From positions 1 through 64,000 of the forward strand of contig NZ_CBFHNB010000001.1 of NCBI RefSeq assembly GCF_965657105.1: a DNA stretch of 64,000 nucleotides, in the 5' to 3' direction. The stretch is from Puniceispirillum sp965657105 (GTDB lineage Bacteria > Pseudomonadota > Alphaproteobacteria > Puniceispirillales > Puniceispirillaceae). Made by a program: the position numbers and the translations under genes. Below the pieces are notes generated by a model that was not told where the DNA came from, searched no databases, and saw only the letters and a list, made by a program, of their open reading frames with translations. Positions 55,460 through 64,000 of this stretch are shown here, one piece after another; position 1 is the stretch's first letter; each line of letters starts with the position of its first letter.

Positions 55460-56473
55460 TTACAGAGCCGCCTTAACTTTTGCAGCAACATCTGATGATA
55501 CCCAGCTAGACCAGACATCACTATGCTTTGACAAGAACTCATAAGCGGCATCTTCACCGTTTGCTTGCTCTTCAGTCATGTAAACGAGCATACCGTTCAT
55601 AACCGGGCCTGGGTAAACACGCTTTGTCAAATAGTCATTGGCATCACCAGCACGCTTCTTGAAGTCATCAGTAATAACAGTGTTCACAACTGACTCTGTC
55701 CAAGCAGATGGCTTTGGGTCTTCACACTCTTGCTCTGGCAGGGCAATACAACCATCCCAGTTATCTGCACCAGCGAAAGGCACGCCGAAATCCATCATCT
55801 GCATGTCGTATTTACCAATCATATCAGTTGGTGCCCAATAATAACCAAGCCAGTTCTGTTTGCTATCTGCTGCTTTTGAAATTGAGCCATTGAGACCTGC
55901 AGATGAACCAGGATCAACCAGCAACCAGCCTTTGGCTTCCATATCAAAGGCGCGATACAGATTATTGGTGGTCAACTGGCAATTCCAGCCTGATGGACAT
56001 GTGTGAAGCGCACCTTTTGATGGATCTTCGGGATGCGGGAACAAGTCAGGACGCTCAATAACATCCAAAACAGACTTCAACTCAGGATGATCTTTCAACG
56101 TGTGCGGCAAAACAAACCAACCTTCACCAAGGCCTGTGATTGGGGCAGCAGACGCAATATGCAAGCGGCCTTCATCAACAGCTACAGCAAGGGGCCGTGC
56201 AACAGCATTAGCCCACAGCTCAGGGGCAATATCCGGCACACCCTTTTCCATCATTGACGTGGCAGTAGGCATTGTGTCGCCTGGCACGATTTCAACTTCG
56301 CATCCATAGCCTTCTGACAGGATGATTTTGTCAACTTGCGCCATTAACGCTGCAGAATTCCAGTTCATCTCTGCAATTGTTACAGTTCCACAATGGCCAT
56401 CAGCAGACGCCTGACCAGCAAGACCGATCGCACCTGAGGCAATTATGGCTGTAGATAAAAGTATCTTTTTCAT
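55460..56473 (-). CDS. proX: Glycine betaine/proline-type substrate-binding protein
   Basis: Periplasmic OpuAC/ProX-family receptor, 337 aa, with a Sec signal peptide ending SADG. Aromatic residues suitable for a cation-pi cage are present (NWNSAAL, PELWANA, WLGYYWAPT). Likely ligands are glycine betaine, proline betaine or DMSP; sequence alone does not decide. A GAGAGGAAA site precedes the ATG. Confidence 0.92.
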   Translation of the reverse strand: MKKILLSTAIIASGAIGLAGQASADGHCGTVTIAEMNWNSAALMAQVDKIILSEGYGCEVEIVPGDTMPTATSMMEKGVPDIAPELWANAVARPLAVAVDEGRLHIASAAPITGLGEGWFVLPHTLKDHPELKSVLDVIERPDLFPHPEDPSKGALHTCPSGWNCQLTTNNLYRAFDMEAKGWLLVDPGSSAGLNGSISKAADSKQNWLGYYWAPTDMIGKYDMQMMDFGVPFAGADNWDGCIALPEQECEDPKPSAWTESVVNTVITDDFKKRAGDANDYLTKRVYPGPVMNGMLVYMTEEQANGEDAAYEFLSKHSDVWSSWVSSDVAAKVKAAL

Positions 56474-56672
56474 TTGGGTTTCCTCTCCCGTTTCTTAATG
56501 TTGGGCACTTTGTGCCACCGTTATTGCCATAAACTTTAGTTATGACATCGCAAAAAATAGTTCAAATCACGACATATGACGGTGCAATTACACCATTTAC
56601 AAATATCCAAACTCATCTAAGACATGCTGTGATTTGTTAATTAGTAACACTTTAACGCCTTAAACTGTCAAA

Positions 56673-57407
56673 TCAATGCCTATATTCTGGCTCTTCTTCG
56701 TCAAGGATCGTGCGAATCGCCGTCAGATGTGCCTCTTGGTCAGTATCATAATGTTCCCATTGCGATGCTGTTTTTTCAGCAACATCGTCAGAAACATACG
56801 CCAATGGCATGCCCGATGACAAAGCCGTTATATATGTGCGGCACCCACGCTCAAAATGATAAGCAAGGTCAAATGCCAGTGACGGCGTTTCAGCCACCGT
56901 CATCAAACCGTGGCTTCCCATCATCATGGTGCGGCGATTACCAAGCAAGGTTGATAAACGTTCCGCTTCATCATCAAGACCCATACCATCAAAACCGGTA
57001 TCTATGGCAACTCTGTTATGATAACGGCAGGTTGTCTGGTCTATGGCGGGCAAGGATGGGTCTTTTAAGGCACTAAGCGCGGTCGCATAATGCGTGTGAA
57101 GATGCACGATACATCGCGCCTGAGGGTTATTACGATGCATTGCACCATGGATCGCCCATGCTGTCGGATCAATATTATCAGCTTGTTCCTTGGCCGACTT
57201 GTGCGCATCCAGCAACAATAGATCACTGGCTTTCATCTTTGAAAAATGCACACCATAGGGATTCATCAAGAATTGCTGGCCGTCATCTGAAACAGCATAG
57301 GAAAAATGATTCGCAATACCCTCATGCATGTTTTCACGTGCTGTCCATCTAAAAATGGCGGCTAGATCACAGCGTGCTTCATCAAGATCAACAACTATGT
57401 TTGACAT
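56673..57407 (-). CDS. Class II aldolase/adducin-family protein
   Basis: 244 aa. The zinc-site histidines are seen in CIVHLHTHYATALSAL, with a further MMGSHGLMTV segment. Members cleave sugar phosphates or act on related hydroxyacids; this one is of the small-molecule, unassigned subgroup. GGGAGG precedes the ATG. Divergent from betB and about 200 bp from proX on the same strand. Confidence 0.88.
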   Translation of the reverse strand: MSNIVVDLDEARCDLAAIFRWTARENMHEGIANHFSYAVSDDGQQFLMNPYGVHFSKMKASDLLLLDAHKSAKEQADNIDPTAWAIHGAMHRNNPQARCIVHLHTHYATALSALKDPSLPAIDQTTCRYHNRVAIDTGFDGMGLDDEAERLSTLLGNRRTMMMGSHGLMTVAETPSLAFDLAYHFERGCRTYITALSSGMPLAYVSDDVAEKTASQWEHYDTDQEAHLTAIRTILDEEEPEYRH

Positions 57408-57631
57408 CGTTTACCTCCCAGACTTTATCACAATCCTTAATTGGATTCATGATTCGTCCATAACAGTATGGTGCCGAAAAGATCGGGGGTTTGTCCAGAC
57501 CAATTTATCTGCCAAAGATGAACCAGAATTGACATTTAACGCATAATCGGCAAAGGCTGATACTTAAACAAGGCTGGTTTGCTATTTAGCTGGCTGAAAA
57601 GGCGGCAGATAGATACAAATGCCCCCCGAAA

Positions 57632-57676
57632 CATAATATTAAGTATCATAATATTAAGAATCACAATTCTAGAATC
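57632..57676. repeat. 15-bp iterons upstream of betB
   Basis: Two near-identical 15-bp units in tandem, CATAATATTAAGTAT (57632-57646) and CATAATATTAAGAAT (57647-57661), then a degenerate third, CACAATTCTAGAATC. They end 23 bp before the betB ATG, in the divergent aldolase/betB region. Likely regulator sites or promoter overlap; no other gene lies in 57408-57699. Confidence 0.7.
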
Positions 57677-57699
57677 CTATTTAACAAGGTTAAAGAATC

Positions 57700-59130
57700 A
57701 TGCAGAGATGCCAGTCCATAATCGCAGGTAAACCCGTTGCAAGCGGCGAATCGCCAATCGAGAAACGTTATCCGGCAACAGGTGAAATTATCGCCCATAT
57801 AGAGCCAGCAACATTGGCGATGCTGGATCAAGCAGTAACCGCCGCAACAGCCGCGCAAAAAATATGGGCGCGCACCGACCGCACCGAACGCGCGCGTATT
57901 CTGCACAAAGCGGCCGGTTTGATGCGCGACGCGAATGATGAACTAGCCCGCCTTGAAGTGCAGGATGTTGGCAAACTATATAGTGAAGCGGTCTCAGGTG
58001 ATGTGCCTAGCGGTCCTGATGCGCTTGATTATTTTGCGTCTTTATCGGCAACCATGACAGGCGACCATTTTAGCTGGGAAGATGCCATCGGCTATTCTGA
58101 GCGCATCCCGCTTGGGGTTTGCGCCGGCATTGGGGCGTGGAATTATCCGGTGCAGATTGCTTGCTGGAAAGCTGCACCCGCACTGGCAACAGGTAATGCC
58201 TTTATTCTAAAGCCGTCTGAAGAAACCCCTCTTAGCGGCCAACGCATCGCCGAACTTTTCCATGACGCAGGCCTGCCAGATGGTCTATTCCAGATTATTC
58301 ATGGCGACTACCGCATTGGCAAGGCCATTTGCGAACATCCTGGCATTGCCAAGATATCGCTCACAGGCGGTGTTGAAACAGGCAAGCTGATTATGGCACA
58401 AAGCGCATCCACACTCAAAAAAGTAACCTTAGAGCTTGGCGGTAAGTCACCGCTTATTGTGTTTGATGATTGTGATTTTGATCTGGCGGTTCAAACCGCA
58501 CTTGACGCCAATTTCTATACCGCTGGCGAAGTATGCTCAAATGCAACCCGCGTCTTCGTTCAGGACACAATCGCCGAAGATTTTGTCGCCGCGATGGTTG
58601 AAAAAACAAGCGCGATGAGCGTAGGAGACCCCATGGCGGCTGATATACAGATGGGGGCATTAATTTCCGAAAAGCATCTGGGACGGGTTCTTGATTATGT
58701 TGACATCGGACGAAATGAGGGGGCCACCATTGCCACGGGCGGTAACCGCGTTCACCCTCAGGGGTTTGAAAATGGCTATTTTATGGAACCCACAATTCTG
58801 ACAAATTGCACCGACGATATGCGCGTTGTCCGTGAAGAAATATTCGGCCCCGTGATGTCAGTTCTGACTTTCAGCACCGAAGATGAAGCGGTAACCCGGG
58901 CGAATGATACTAAATTTGGACTTGGAGCTGGTCTGATGACCAAAGATTTGTCACGCGCGCATCGTGTTGCCAGCCAACTTGAATCAGGCAATGTATGGGT
59001 GAATACATTTAATATTCTGCCGCCAGGAATGCCATTTGGCGGCGCCAAGAGTTCAGGCTTTGGACGTGAAAACGGCATCTATGCCATCGAAGCCTACACT
59101 GAGGTCAGATCAACCTATATTCAATTATAA
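57700..59130 (+). CDS. betB: Betaine aldehyde dehydrogenase
   Basis: NAD(P)-dependent oxidation of betaine aldehyde to glycine betaine, 476 aa. General base Glu245 in LELGGKSP, nucleophile Cys279 in AGEVCSNATRVFV. GIGAWNYPVQIACWKAAPAL and GNVWVNTFNILPPGMPFGG match BetB over other ALDHs. No betA, betI or betC neighbours it. Convergent with the GT4 gene with no spacer. Confidence 0.9.
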   Translation: MQRCQSIIAGKPVASGESPIEKRYPATGEIIAHIEPATLAMLDQAVTAATAAQKIWARTDRTERARILHKAAGLMRDANDELARLEVQDVGKLYSEAVSGDVPSGPDALDYFASLSATMTGDHFSWEDAIGYSERIPLGVCAGIGAWNYPVQIACWKAAPALATGNAFILKPSEETPLSGQRIAELFHDAGLPDGLFQIIHGDYRIGKAICEHPGIAKISLTGGVETGKLIMAQSASTLKKVTLELGGKSPLIVFDDCDFDLAVQTALDANFYTAGEVCSNATRVFVQDTIAEDFVAAMVEKTSAMSVGDPMAADIQMGALISEKHLGRVLDYVDIGRNEGATIATGGNRVHPQGFENGYFMEPTILTNCTDDMRVVREEIFGPVMSVLTFSTEDEAVTRANDTKFGLGAGLMTKDLSRAHRVASQLESGNVWVNTFNILPPGMPFGGAKSSGFGRENGIYAIEAYTEVRSTYIQL

Positions 59131-60288
59131 TCATTCAAATAGATTTGGTGGTTTGGTTGGTGCGTAATGCGAGGCCAACATGCTTTGCAATTTGGCGGAT
59201 TGTGTTGCCGCGTCGAATTCAGCGCGCAACCGGCGTTGGGCTTTTGCCACCATCGCTGGCACATTGGATATGGACGCAAAGCGCGTTAGTGCCGATGCTA
59301 GCGACGCACTGTCATTTTCCGTTGCCAGAATACCGCTGACATTATCGGTAATGATTTCGGGAATGCCTGCATGATTGGTGGCGATCACCGGACAACCAGC
59401 GCGAATAGCTTCAAGGATCACCGTTGGCAGCCCCTCACAATCACCATCTGGCGCTTGATGACTTGGCACCACGACCGCACTGCATGACCGCATCCGCAAG
59501 GCCAATTGTTCAGGTGTTTGCCAACCCAGAAATGAAACATTCGGAATACCGTTCGCCATCTCACGAAGCTGATTTGCATCCGGACCAGTGCCTGCAATAT
59601 CAAGCCCTTTTATGCCATTAGCCTTACCGCTTTGATGTAGCATTCGTAAGGCTGTCAGCAAAACATCAACACCCTTTTTACCTACCAAACGGCCAATGAA
59701 TAATAACCGGCCATCCCGTGATGTTGGTGCTTGAATATCCGCTAGATCGATTCCGATATAATGGGTAATCAGCTTATGCTTGGGAAAGCCCTGCGCCTCA
59801 AGTCGCCGTGCCACAAAATTGGATACACATAAAAATCCATTCGCATATTCTTGAAGTGACGTCAGCCGTCTTTGATAGATAGTGGGCAACAAACGTGTGC
59901 GTTCATGCGTAAATTTAGTTGCATCACCACCGTGATAGGTCACATAAAGCGGAATACCCAACCGCTCTGCAACTGGCAAAGCCAGTGCCCCCCCACGTCC
60001 AAAATGCGCGTGAAGAACCTGCGGTTGTAATGCCCGCAAAGACTTGTAAAATGGTGAAAATCCGGTTTGTTTGAAAATCGTCGTGCCAAGCGCTGTTCGC
60101 GCTGTTAGGCGCTTTGGCGCGTCAAGTTCATTGGCGCGCCAGCCAATTTTATTTGCAAGATAGACTGGGCGTAATCGGTCAAAACTGATGTAGTGTGATG
60201 CAATGAAACCTTCCGAGGGCAATAAAAGCTTATCCCTGAAAATCAGGCATGTCTGATGGTGCGCATCATTCGGCATATCAATTGTCAT
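59131..60288 (-). CDS. GT4-family glycosyltransferase
   Basis: 385 aa GT-B fold enzyme. Nucleotide-sugar site seen as RLVGKKGVDVLLTAL and the EGLPTVILEAIRAGCPVIA (E-x7-E) motif. N-terminal HAHFGRGGALALPVAERLG is typical of cell-wall/exopolysaccharide glycosyltransferases. Acceptor unknown. Its start overlaps the end of the Lrp-type regulator gene by 11 bp. Confidence 0.88.
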   Translation of the reverse strand: MTIDMPNDAHHQTCLIFRDKLLLPSEGFIASHYISFDRLRPVYLANKIGWRANELDAPKRLTARTALGTTIFKQTGFSPFYKSLRALQPQVLHAHFGRGGALALPVAERLGIPLYVTYHGGDATKFTHERTRLLPTIYQRRLTSLQEYANGFLCVSNFVARRLEAQGFPKHKLITHYIGIDLADIQAPTSRDGRLLFIGRLVGKKGVDVLLTALRMLHQSGKANGIKGLDIAGTGPDANQLREMANGIPNVSFLGWQTPEQLALRMRSCSAVVVPSHQAPDGDCEGLPTVILEAIRAGCPVIATNHAGIPEIITDNVSGILATENDSASLASALTRFASISNVPAMVAKAQRRLRAEFDAATQSAKLQSMLASHYAPTKPPNLFE

Positions 60289-60748
60289 CCTCGCTCCCTG
60301 ACAGGGGTAAAGCAGTGGTATATTTTATTTCTTCCATCGCAAAGGATGAACTGACATCGGTGAGCTCGACATTGGCAATCAATGTTTGATAAAAGCGATC
60401 ATAGGCCTTCATATCCGGCACCACAACCCGAAGCAGATAGTCAACCTCACCACTCATGCGGTAAAACTCCACAACTTCAGGCATGCCCGCCACCATATCA
60501 GCAAAGTTTTTGAGCCAGTCAGCATTATGCTGATCAGTGCGCACAGCAACAAAGACCGACATGCCCACACCCATTTTCTGTGGGTCCAGCAACGCAACAC
60601 GTTTCCGGATTAAGCCATCTTCTTCCATGCGCTGGATGCGTCGCCAGCATGGCGTGACCGACAACCCCACCTTGCGCGCAATATCGGCAACGGGCTGGGC
60701 TGCATTGTTTTGAAGTTCGGCAAGAATTTTTCTGTCTGTTTTATCCAT
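60278..60748 (-). CDS. Lrp/AsnC-family transcriptional regulator
   Basis: 156 aa. N-terminal winged HTH (MDKTDRKILAELQNNAAQPV, then VGLSVTPCWRRIQRMEEDG) and C-terminal RAM effector domain (VEFYRMSGEVDYLLRVVV). Upstream frame to 60796 is probably untranslated. Usually amino-acid responsive. Target unknown; coupled to the GT4 gene by overlap. Confidence 0.92.
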   Translation of the reverse strand: MDKTDRKILAELQNNAAQPVADIARKVGLSVTPCWRRIQRMEEDGLIRKRVALLDPQKMGVGMSVFVAVRTDQHNADWLKNFADMVAGMPEVVEFYRMSGEVDYLLRVVVPDMKAYDRFYQTLIANVELTDVSSSFAMEEIKYTTALPLSGSEDDN

Positions 60749-60948
60749 GATAAAAGGTCCATTAGGTTTTGGACAAAATTGGTGGCAAAAACACAATTAA
60801 AACGCAAAATCATTGCTAATCTGTAACACAAATATCGATAATAGGGAAAAAATATCTAGTTCTTTAGAATGCCACTATTGTGATTTTCTTGAACAAGGCA
60901 TATTTCAACGCTTGCATTCAGCAAAGGCTATCGGCAGTATCACGCCTC

Positions 60949-61914
60949 ATGGCACAGACAGAACCAAACCTTATCAATCTAGTCAAAGTTGACATGCCGC
61001 AGCCTGCCATTGTGACCAGCAATGACTGGCATGATTATGCGCTTATCGATAGCGGACATCAGCGCAAATTAGAACGATTTGGAAAATTCTATTTTATTCG
61101 TCCTGAGCCACAGGCGATGTGGTCGCCGCGCCTTGATGAAGGTGCGTGGCAAGCCGATGGCGTCTTTGTTGCTAGCCATAACGAAACTGACAGCGGTGAA
61201 GGCGGTGGCTGGAAACTGCAAAACAACCTGCCTGATAATTGGCTGGTCAGCTATCAGAATTTGCGCTTTTTTGCGCGCCCAACACCATTTCGCCATCTTG
61301 GCTTTTTCCCCGAACAGGCCGCGCATTGGGACTGGTGTGCTGATGCGATCAAACAACGCCTTATCAGCCAGCCAGACACACGTCCGCGCATACTGAATCT
61401 GTTTGCCTATTCAGGCGTTGCAAGTTTGCACGCCGCCGCCGCCGGGGCTGATGTCACACATCTTGACGCCAGTAAAAAGGCAGTGGCTCACGCTTTTGAA
61501 AATCGCGACGCGTCGGACATGCAAGATGCGCCGATCCGCTTTATCACCGATGACGCCATGCGTTTTGTCGAACGTGAAATCAGACGTGGACGCCACTATG
61601 ATGGCATTATTATGGACCCCCCAAAATATGGCCGCGGGCCAAAAGGCGAATTTTGGCGTATCGAAGACGATCTGCCAGCTTTATTGAAAGCATGTCGGAG
61701 ACTGTTATCAGACAATCCTCTTTTCATGGTGCTGACCATTTATGCCATTCGCGCATCGTCCTTGGCTGCGCATTATGCTATGGCCGAAGCGGTCAACGGT
61801 CTTGGCGGCACCGTCACCTGTGGCGAACTGGCTGTGCAAGAAGACATGATCAAAGAGCATGACGCAAGACGGGTGGTATCGCAGGCCAATTTTGCCCGCT
61901 GGCATGCGGGGTGA
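60949..61914 (+). CDS. Class I SAM-dependent RNA methyltransferase (RlmI-like)
   Basis: About 321 aa, COG1092-type. SAM-binding NLFAYSGVASLHAAAAGA with acidic THLDAS, and catalytic MDPPKYGRGPKGE. An N-terminal beta-region (DYALIDSGHQRKLERFG) is conserved in this alphaproteobacterial subgroup. Start may be 60949 or 60997; GTG 60880 is less likely. Probably modifies rRNA. Seven bases separate it from the convergent SpoU gene. Confidence 0.85.
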   Translation: MAQTEPNLINLVKVDMPQPAIVTSNDWHDYALIDSGHQRKLERFGKFYFIRPEPQAMWSPRLDEGAWQADGVFVASHNETDSGEGGGWKLQNNLPDNWLVSYQNLRFFARPTPFRHLGFFPEQAAHWDWCADAIKQRLISQPDTRPRILNLFAYSGVASLHAAAAGADVTHLDASKKAVAHAFENRDASDMQDAPIRFITDDAMRFVEREIRRGRHYDGIIMDPPKYGRGPKGEFWRIEDDLPALLKACRRLLSDNPLFMVLTIYAIRASSLAAHYAMAEAVNGLGGTVTCGELAVQEDMIKEHDARRVVSQANFARWHAG

Positions 61915-61921
61915 TTTCAGC

Positions 61922-62752
61922 CTATCGGCGGTTTCGCAACGCCTCATATAAAGTGACGCCTGTTGCCACTGCAAGATTCAACGAGTCCGAACGTCCTAAC
62001 ATCGGCAGACGGATCAACTGTGTACAAAGCTGCATCAGGCTAGGGGGCAAACCAGCCTGTTCATTGCCCATCAAGATCATCAATGCGCCACTATAATCAG
62101 CATCTCGGTAATCAACAGAGGCGGGCAAAGCCGTGCCAATAATCTGGCCGTCTTGGTTTGTCCATTGCCGGGCAAATGCAACGAAATCTGGCTGATTGCA
62201 TTGCACAATTTCAACGTTGAATATGGCTCCCATTGATGCGCGCACCGCTTCAACCGAATATGGGTCTGTGCAATCGTCAATCAGGATGATGCCTCTGGCA
62301 CCAGCCGCATCAGCACTGCGCATGATGGTGCCCAGATTGCCCGGATCACGCACGCGATCAAGCGCCACCCATGGACGAGATGGATCAGGCGCAACCGCAT
62401 CAAGATCAGTCCATTTTTGTCGAAACGCGCCAAGCAGCATTTGCGGATTGTCTTTGCGGCTGATTCGTTGCAACAGCTTTTCGGACATCGGCAAGGCGCG
62501 CCCATCGGCACGATCAAGTGCATCCAGCAGCTTTCGCACATGTGTTTCATTGTCGCGACCTGCCAGAAATGCAAGCCTATGCATGTCCCAACCAAGCGCA
62601 ACAGCTTCATTGCATATGCGCGTTCCTTCAGCCAGAAACCAGCCTGACTGGCGCCGGTATTTGCGTTCATGCAAAGCGCGCAGAAACTTGACCTCAGCAT
62701 TGGCGGTGCTGGTAATTGGTGCCGGAATAGTTACGTGGTGGTTGTTTGTCAT
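61922..62752 (-). CDS. TrmH/SpoU-family RNA 2'-O-methyltransferase
   Basis: About 276 aa, knotted SPOUT fold. Motif 1 VRDPGNLGTIMRSADAAG, motif 2 MGNEQAGLP, motif 3 RLPMLGRSDSLNLAVATGV. N-terminal substrate-binding domain (EVKFLRALHERKYRRQSGWF) typical of rRNA methylases. Exact site unknown. ATG at 62752 taken over 62788. Confidence 0.9.
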   Translation of the reverse strand: MTNNHHVTIPAPITSTANAEVKFLRALHERKYRRQSGWFLAEGTRICNEAVALGWDMHRLAFLAGRDNETHVRKLLDALDRADGRALPMSEKLLQRISRKDNPQMLLGAFRQKWTDLDAVAPDPSRPWVALDRVRDPGNLGTIMRSADAAGARGIILIDDCTDPYSVEAVRASMGAIFNVEIVQCNQPDFVAFARQWTNQDGQIIGTALPASVDYRDADYSGALMILMGNEQAGLPPSLMQLCTQLIRLPMLGRSDSLNLAVATGVTLYEALRNRR

Positions 62753-62974
62753 GAGCGCTATGTAGCAAAATTGTGGAGATGACACCATAGCTTGTGCATC
62801 TACGAAAGTTCATATATCGCGGCTCTTTTGCTTGGAAAGCATCATGCAACCGCAATGAAGAATTATTTTAGATCAAAATGACGTGAATTTGCACTTTTTT
62901 ATTTGGCTTGCGACAAATTCCCCATAATGTGGTGATTATTAAAAGGGTAAAACCCCGCCGCTTTGAAGGATACC

Positions 62975-63967
62975 ATGATGAGCGCACAAACCATAAAAAG
63001 CCTCTTGCGAAATGACGATCAAGCATCAACGCAAAAAATTGGATTTTTACTTTTAAATGATTTTTCCATGCTGGCTTTTTCCGCCGCGATTGAACCTTTG
63101 CGAGTAGCTAATCGGCAAAGCAACAAAGACCTGTTCGACTGGGTGATTGCCAGCATTGATGGGACCCCAAGCATGGCTAGTAATGGCGTGGTTATTTCGT
63201 GCGATGGCGCCTCTGATATTCTACAGAACTGCCGCATGGTATTCGTCTGTGCTGGCGTCAATGTACGCGCCAACACCAATAAGTCAGTTTTGAATATTGT
63301 CCGGCGTCTCGACCGCAATGGAGCCGTGATTGGCGCGATCTGTACCGGCACCTATGTCATGGCGGCGGCAGGTTTGCTTGAAGGACGACGCTGCACAATA
63401 CACTGGGAAAATATCGATGGGTTAGCCGAGGAATTTCCTGAACTGGAAATCACCAATGACCTGTTTGAGGTTGATGGCACACGCGTCACCTGCTCGGGCG
63501 GAACCGCGGCTCTTGATATGATGCTGAACTTGATCACGCAAACACATGGTGCACAGCTTGCAGCCGAGGTGTCAGATCAATTTATTCATGACCGTATCCG
63601 CGAACCCACCGACCGCCAGCGTATGGAACTTCGTTCACGTATTGGTGTCAGCCATCCAAAATTGCTTGCTGTTGTCAAAACCATGGAAGACAATCTGGAA
63701 GAACCACTGGCGCAAACAGCCATTGCCCGCATGACAAATCTGTCAACACGGCAGCTTGAACGCTTATTTAGAAAATATCTGAATACTACGCCAACACGTT
63801 ACTATTTGAATTTGCGACTAGCGCGTGCACGGCATCTTTTAAGACAGACATCAATGTCGATACTGTCTGTTGCACTGGCCTGTGGTTTTGTATCTGCATC
63901 GCATTTTTCAAAATGCTATCGTGAATGCTATGGCCGAACACCGCGCGCTGAACGAAGCCCAAATTAG
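62975..63967 (+). CDS. GlxA/GbdR-like AraC-family transcriptional activator
   Basis: About 330 aa. N-terminal DJ-1/PfpI-like domain (IGFLLLNDFSMLAFSAAIEP, with GAICTGTYVMAAAGLL and CTIHWE) followed by a C-terminal AraC double HTH (ARMTNLSTRQLERLFRKYL; SILSVALACGFVSASHFSK). This domain pair is that of GbdR/CdhR, activators of glycine betaine and carnitine catabolism. betB and proXWV within 10 kb fit that role; the link is inferred. GAAGGA precedes ATG 62975/62978. Confidence 0.9.
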   Translation: MMSAQTIKSLLRNDDQASTQKIGFLLLNDFSMLAFSAAIEPLRVANRQSNKDLFDWVIASIDGTPSMASNGVVISCDGASDILQNCRMVFVCAGVNVRANTNKSVLNIVRRLDRNGAVIGAICTGTYVMAAAGLLEGRRCTIHWENIDGLAEEFPELEITNDLFEVDGTRVTCSGGTAALDMMLNLITQTHGAQLAAEVSDQFIHDRIREPTDRQRMELRSRIGVSHPKLLAVVKTMEDNLEEPLAQTAIARMTNLSTRQLERLFRKYLNTTPTRYYLNLRLARARHLLRQTSMSILSVALACGFVSASHFSKCYRECYGRTPRAERSPN

Positions 63968-64000
63968 CGCCGTTTTAAGCGCCTCAACCCCATAGATCGA

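Overview
This window looks like part of a draft chromosome of a marine alphaproteobacterium, most likely of the SAR116 (Puniceispirillum-like) group. That placement is inferred from gene content and moderate GC, not from a marker phylogeny. Supporting features are the three-subunit transhydrogenase (pntAA/pntAB/pntB), COQ9 divergent from rpsU, fused gcvP behind a tandem glycine riboswitch, Xsc, PuuD/PuuE-type purine catabolism, many CoA/TRAP/betaine genes and very tight gene packing. A run of 10 Ns (19077-19086) marks a scaffold gap.

Layout. 1-9.4 kb is housekeeping: a 5'-truncated purK, metA, COQ9-like and rpsU (divergent), the pnt operon, an ABC1/UbiB kinase and an M3 oligopeptidase. 9.4-14.4 kb holds the tandem glycine riboswitch and gcvT-gcvH-gcvP. 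14.4-18.8 kb carries a BKACE enzyme, a gamma-glutamyltransferase and panB-panC. 18.8-22.7 kb is the most irregular stretch: a frameshifted remnant, the gap, a subtilisin-like lipoprotein/autotransporter cut by the gap, about 700 bp of AT-rich non-coding DNA, two overlapping genes of unknown function, and tRNA-Arg(CCT) with its 3' end facing this stretch. 22.9-30 kb has a DEAD-box helicase with a long basic tail, an acyl-CoA synthetase, a CoA transferase and xsc. 30-34 kb has an EamA permease and a DctPQM TRAP transporter that may import a C2 sulfonate.

34-46.5 kb is a full purine-ring catabolic locus. It contains an NCS2 permease, 8-oxoguanine deaminase, xanthine dehydrogenase XdhA/B/C, the cytochrome-linked urate oxidase PuuD, HIU hydrolase UraH, OHCU decarboxylase UraD, allantoinase PuuE, allantoicase and ureidoglycolate lyase. 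Together these take xanthine or 8-oxoguanine to glyoxylate and urea. A GlcD-like flavoprotein follows uraD. A conspicuous inverted repeat lies in the divergent uraH/uraD promoter region.

46.5-53.4 kb holds mmsA, a second EamA permease, a small/medium molybdo-hydroxylase subunit pair (CoxS/CoxM type) with no large subunit beside it, a crotonase-like C-terminal remnant and an Ldh2-family reductase. 53.4-59 kb is the compatible-solute region: proX-proW-proV, a class II aldolase and betB, with 15-bp iterons in front of betB. 59-64 kb holds a GT4 glycosyltransferase, an Lrp regulator, two RNA methyltransferases and a GlxA/GbdR-like AraC regulator that could control the betaine genes. No CRISPR array, insertion sequence, prophage or defence system was recognised. 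The least explained parts are the 18.8-22.7 kb stretch and several regulatory-looking repeats.
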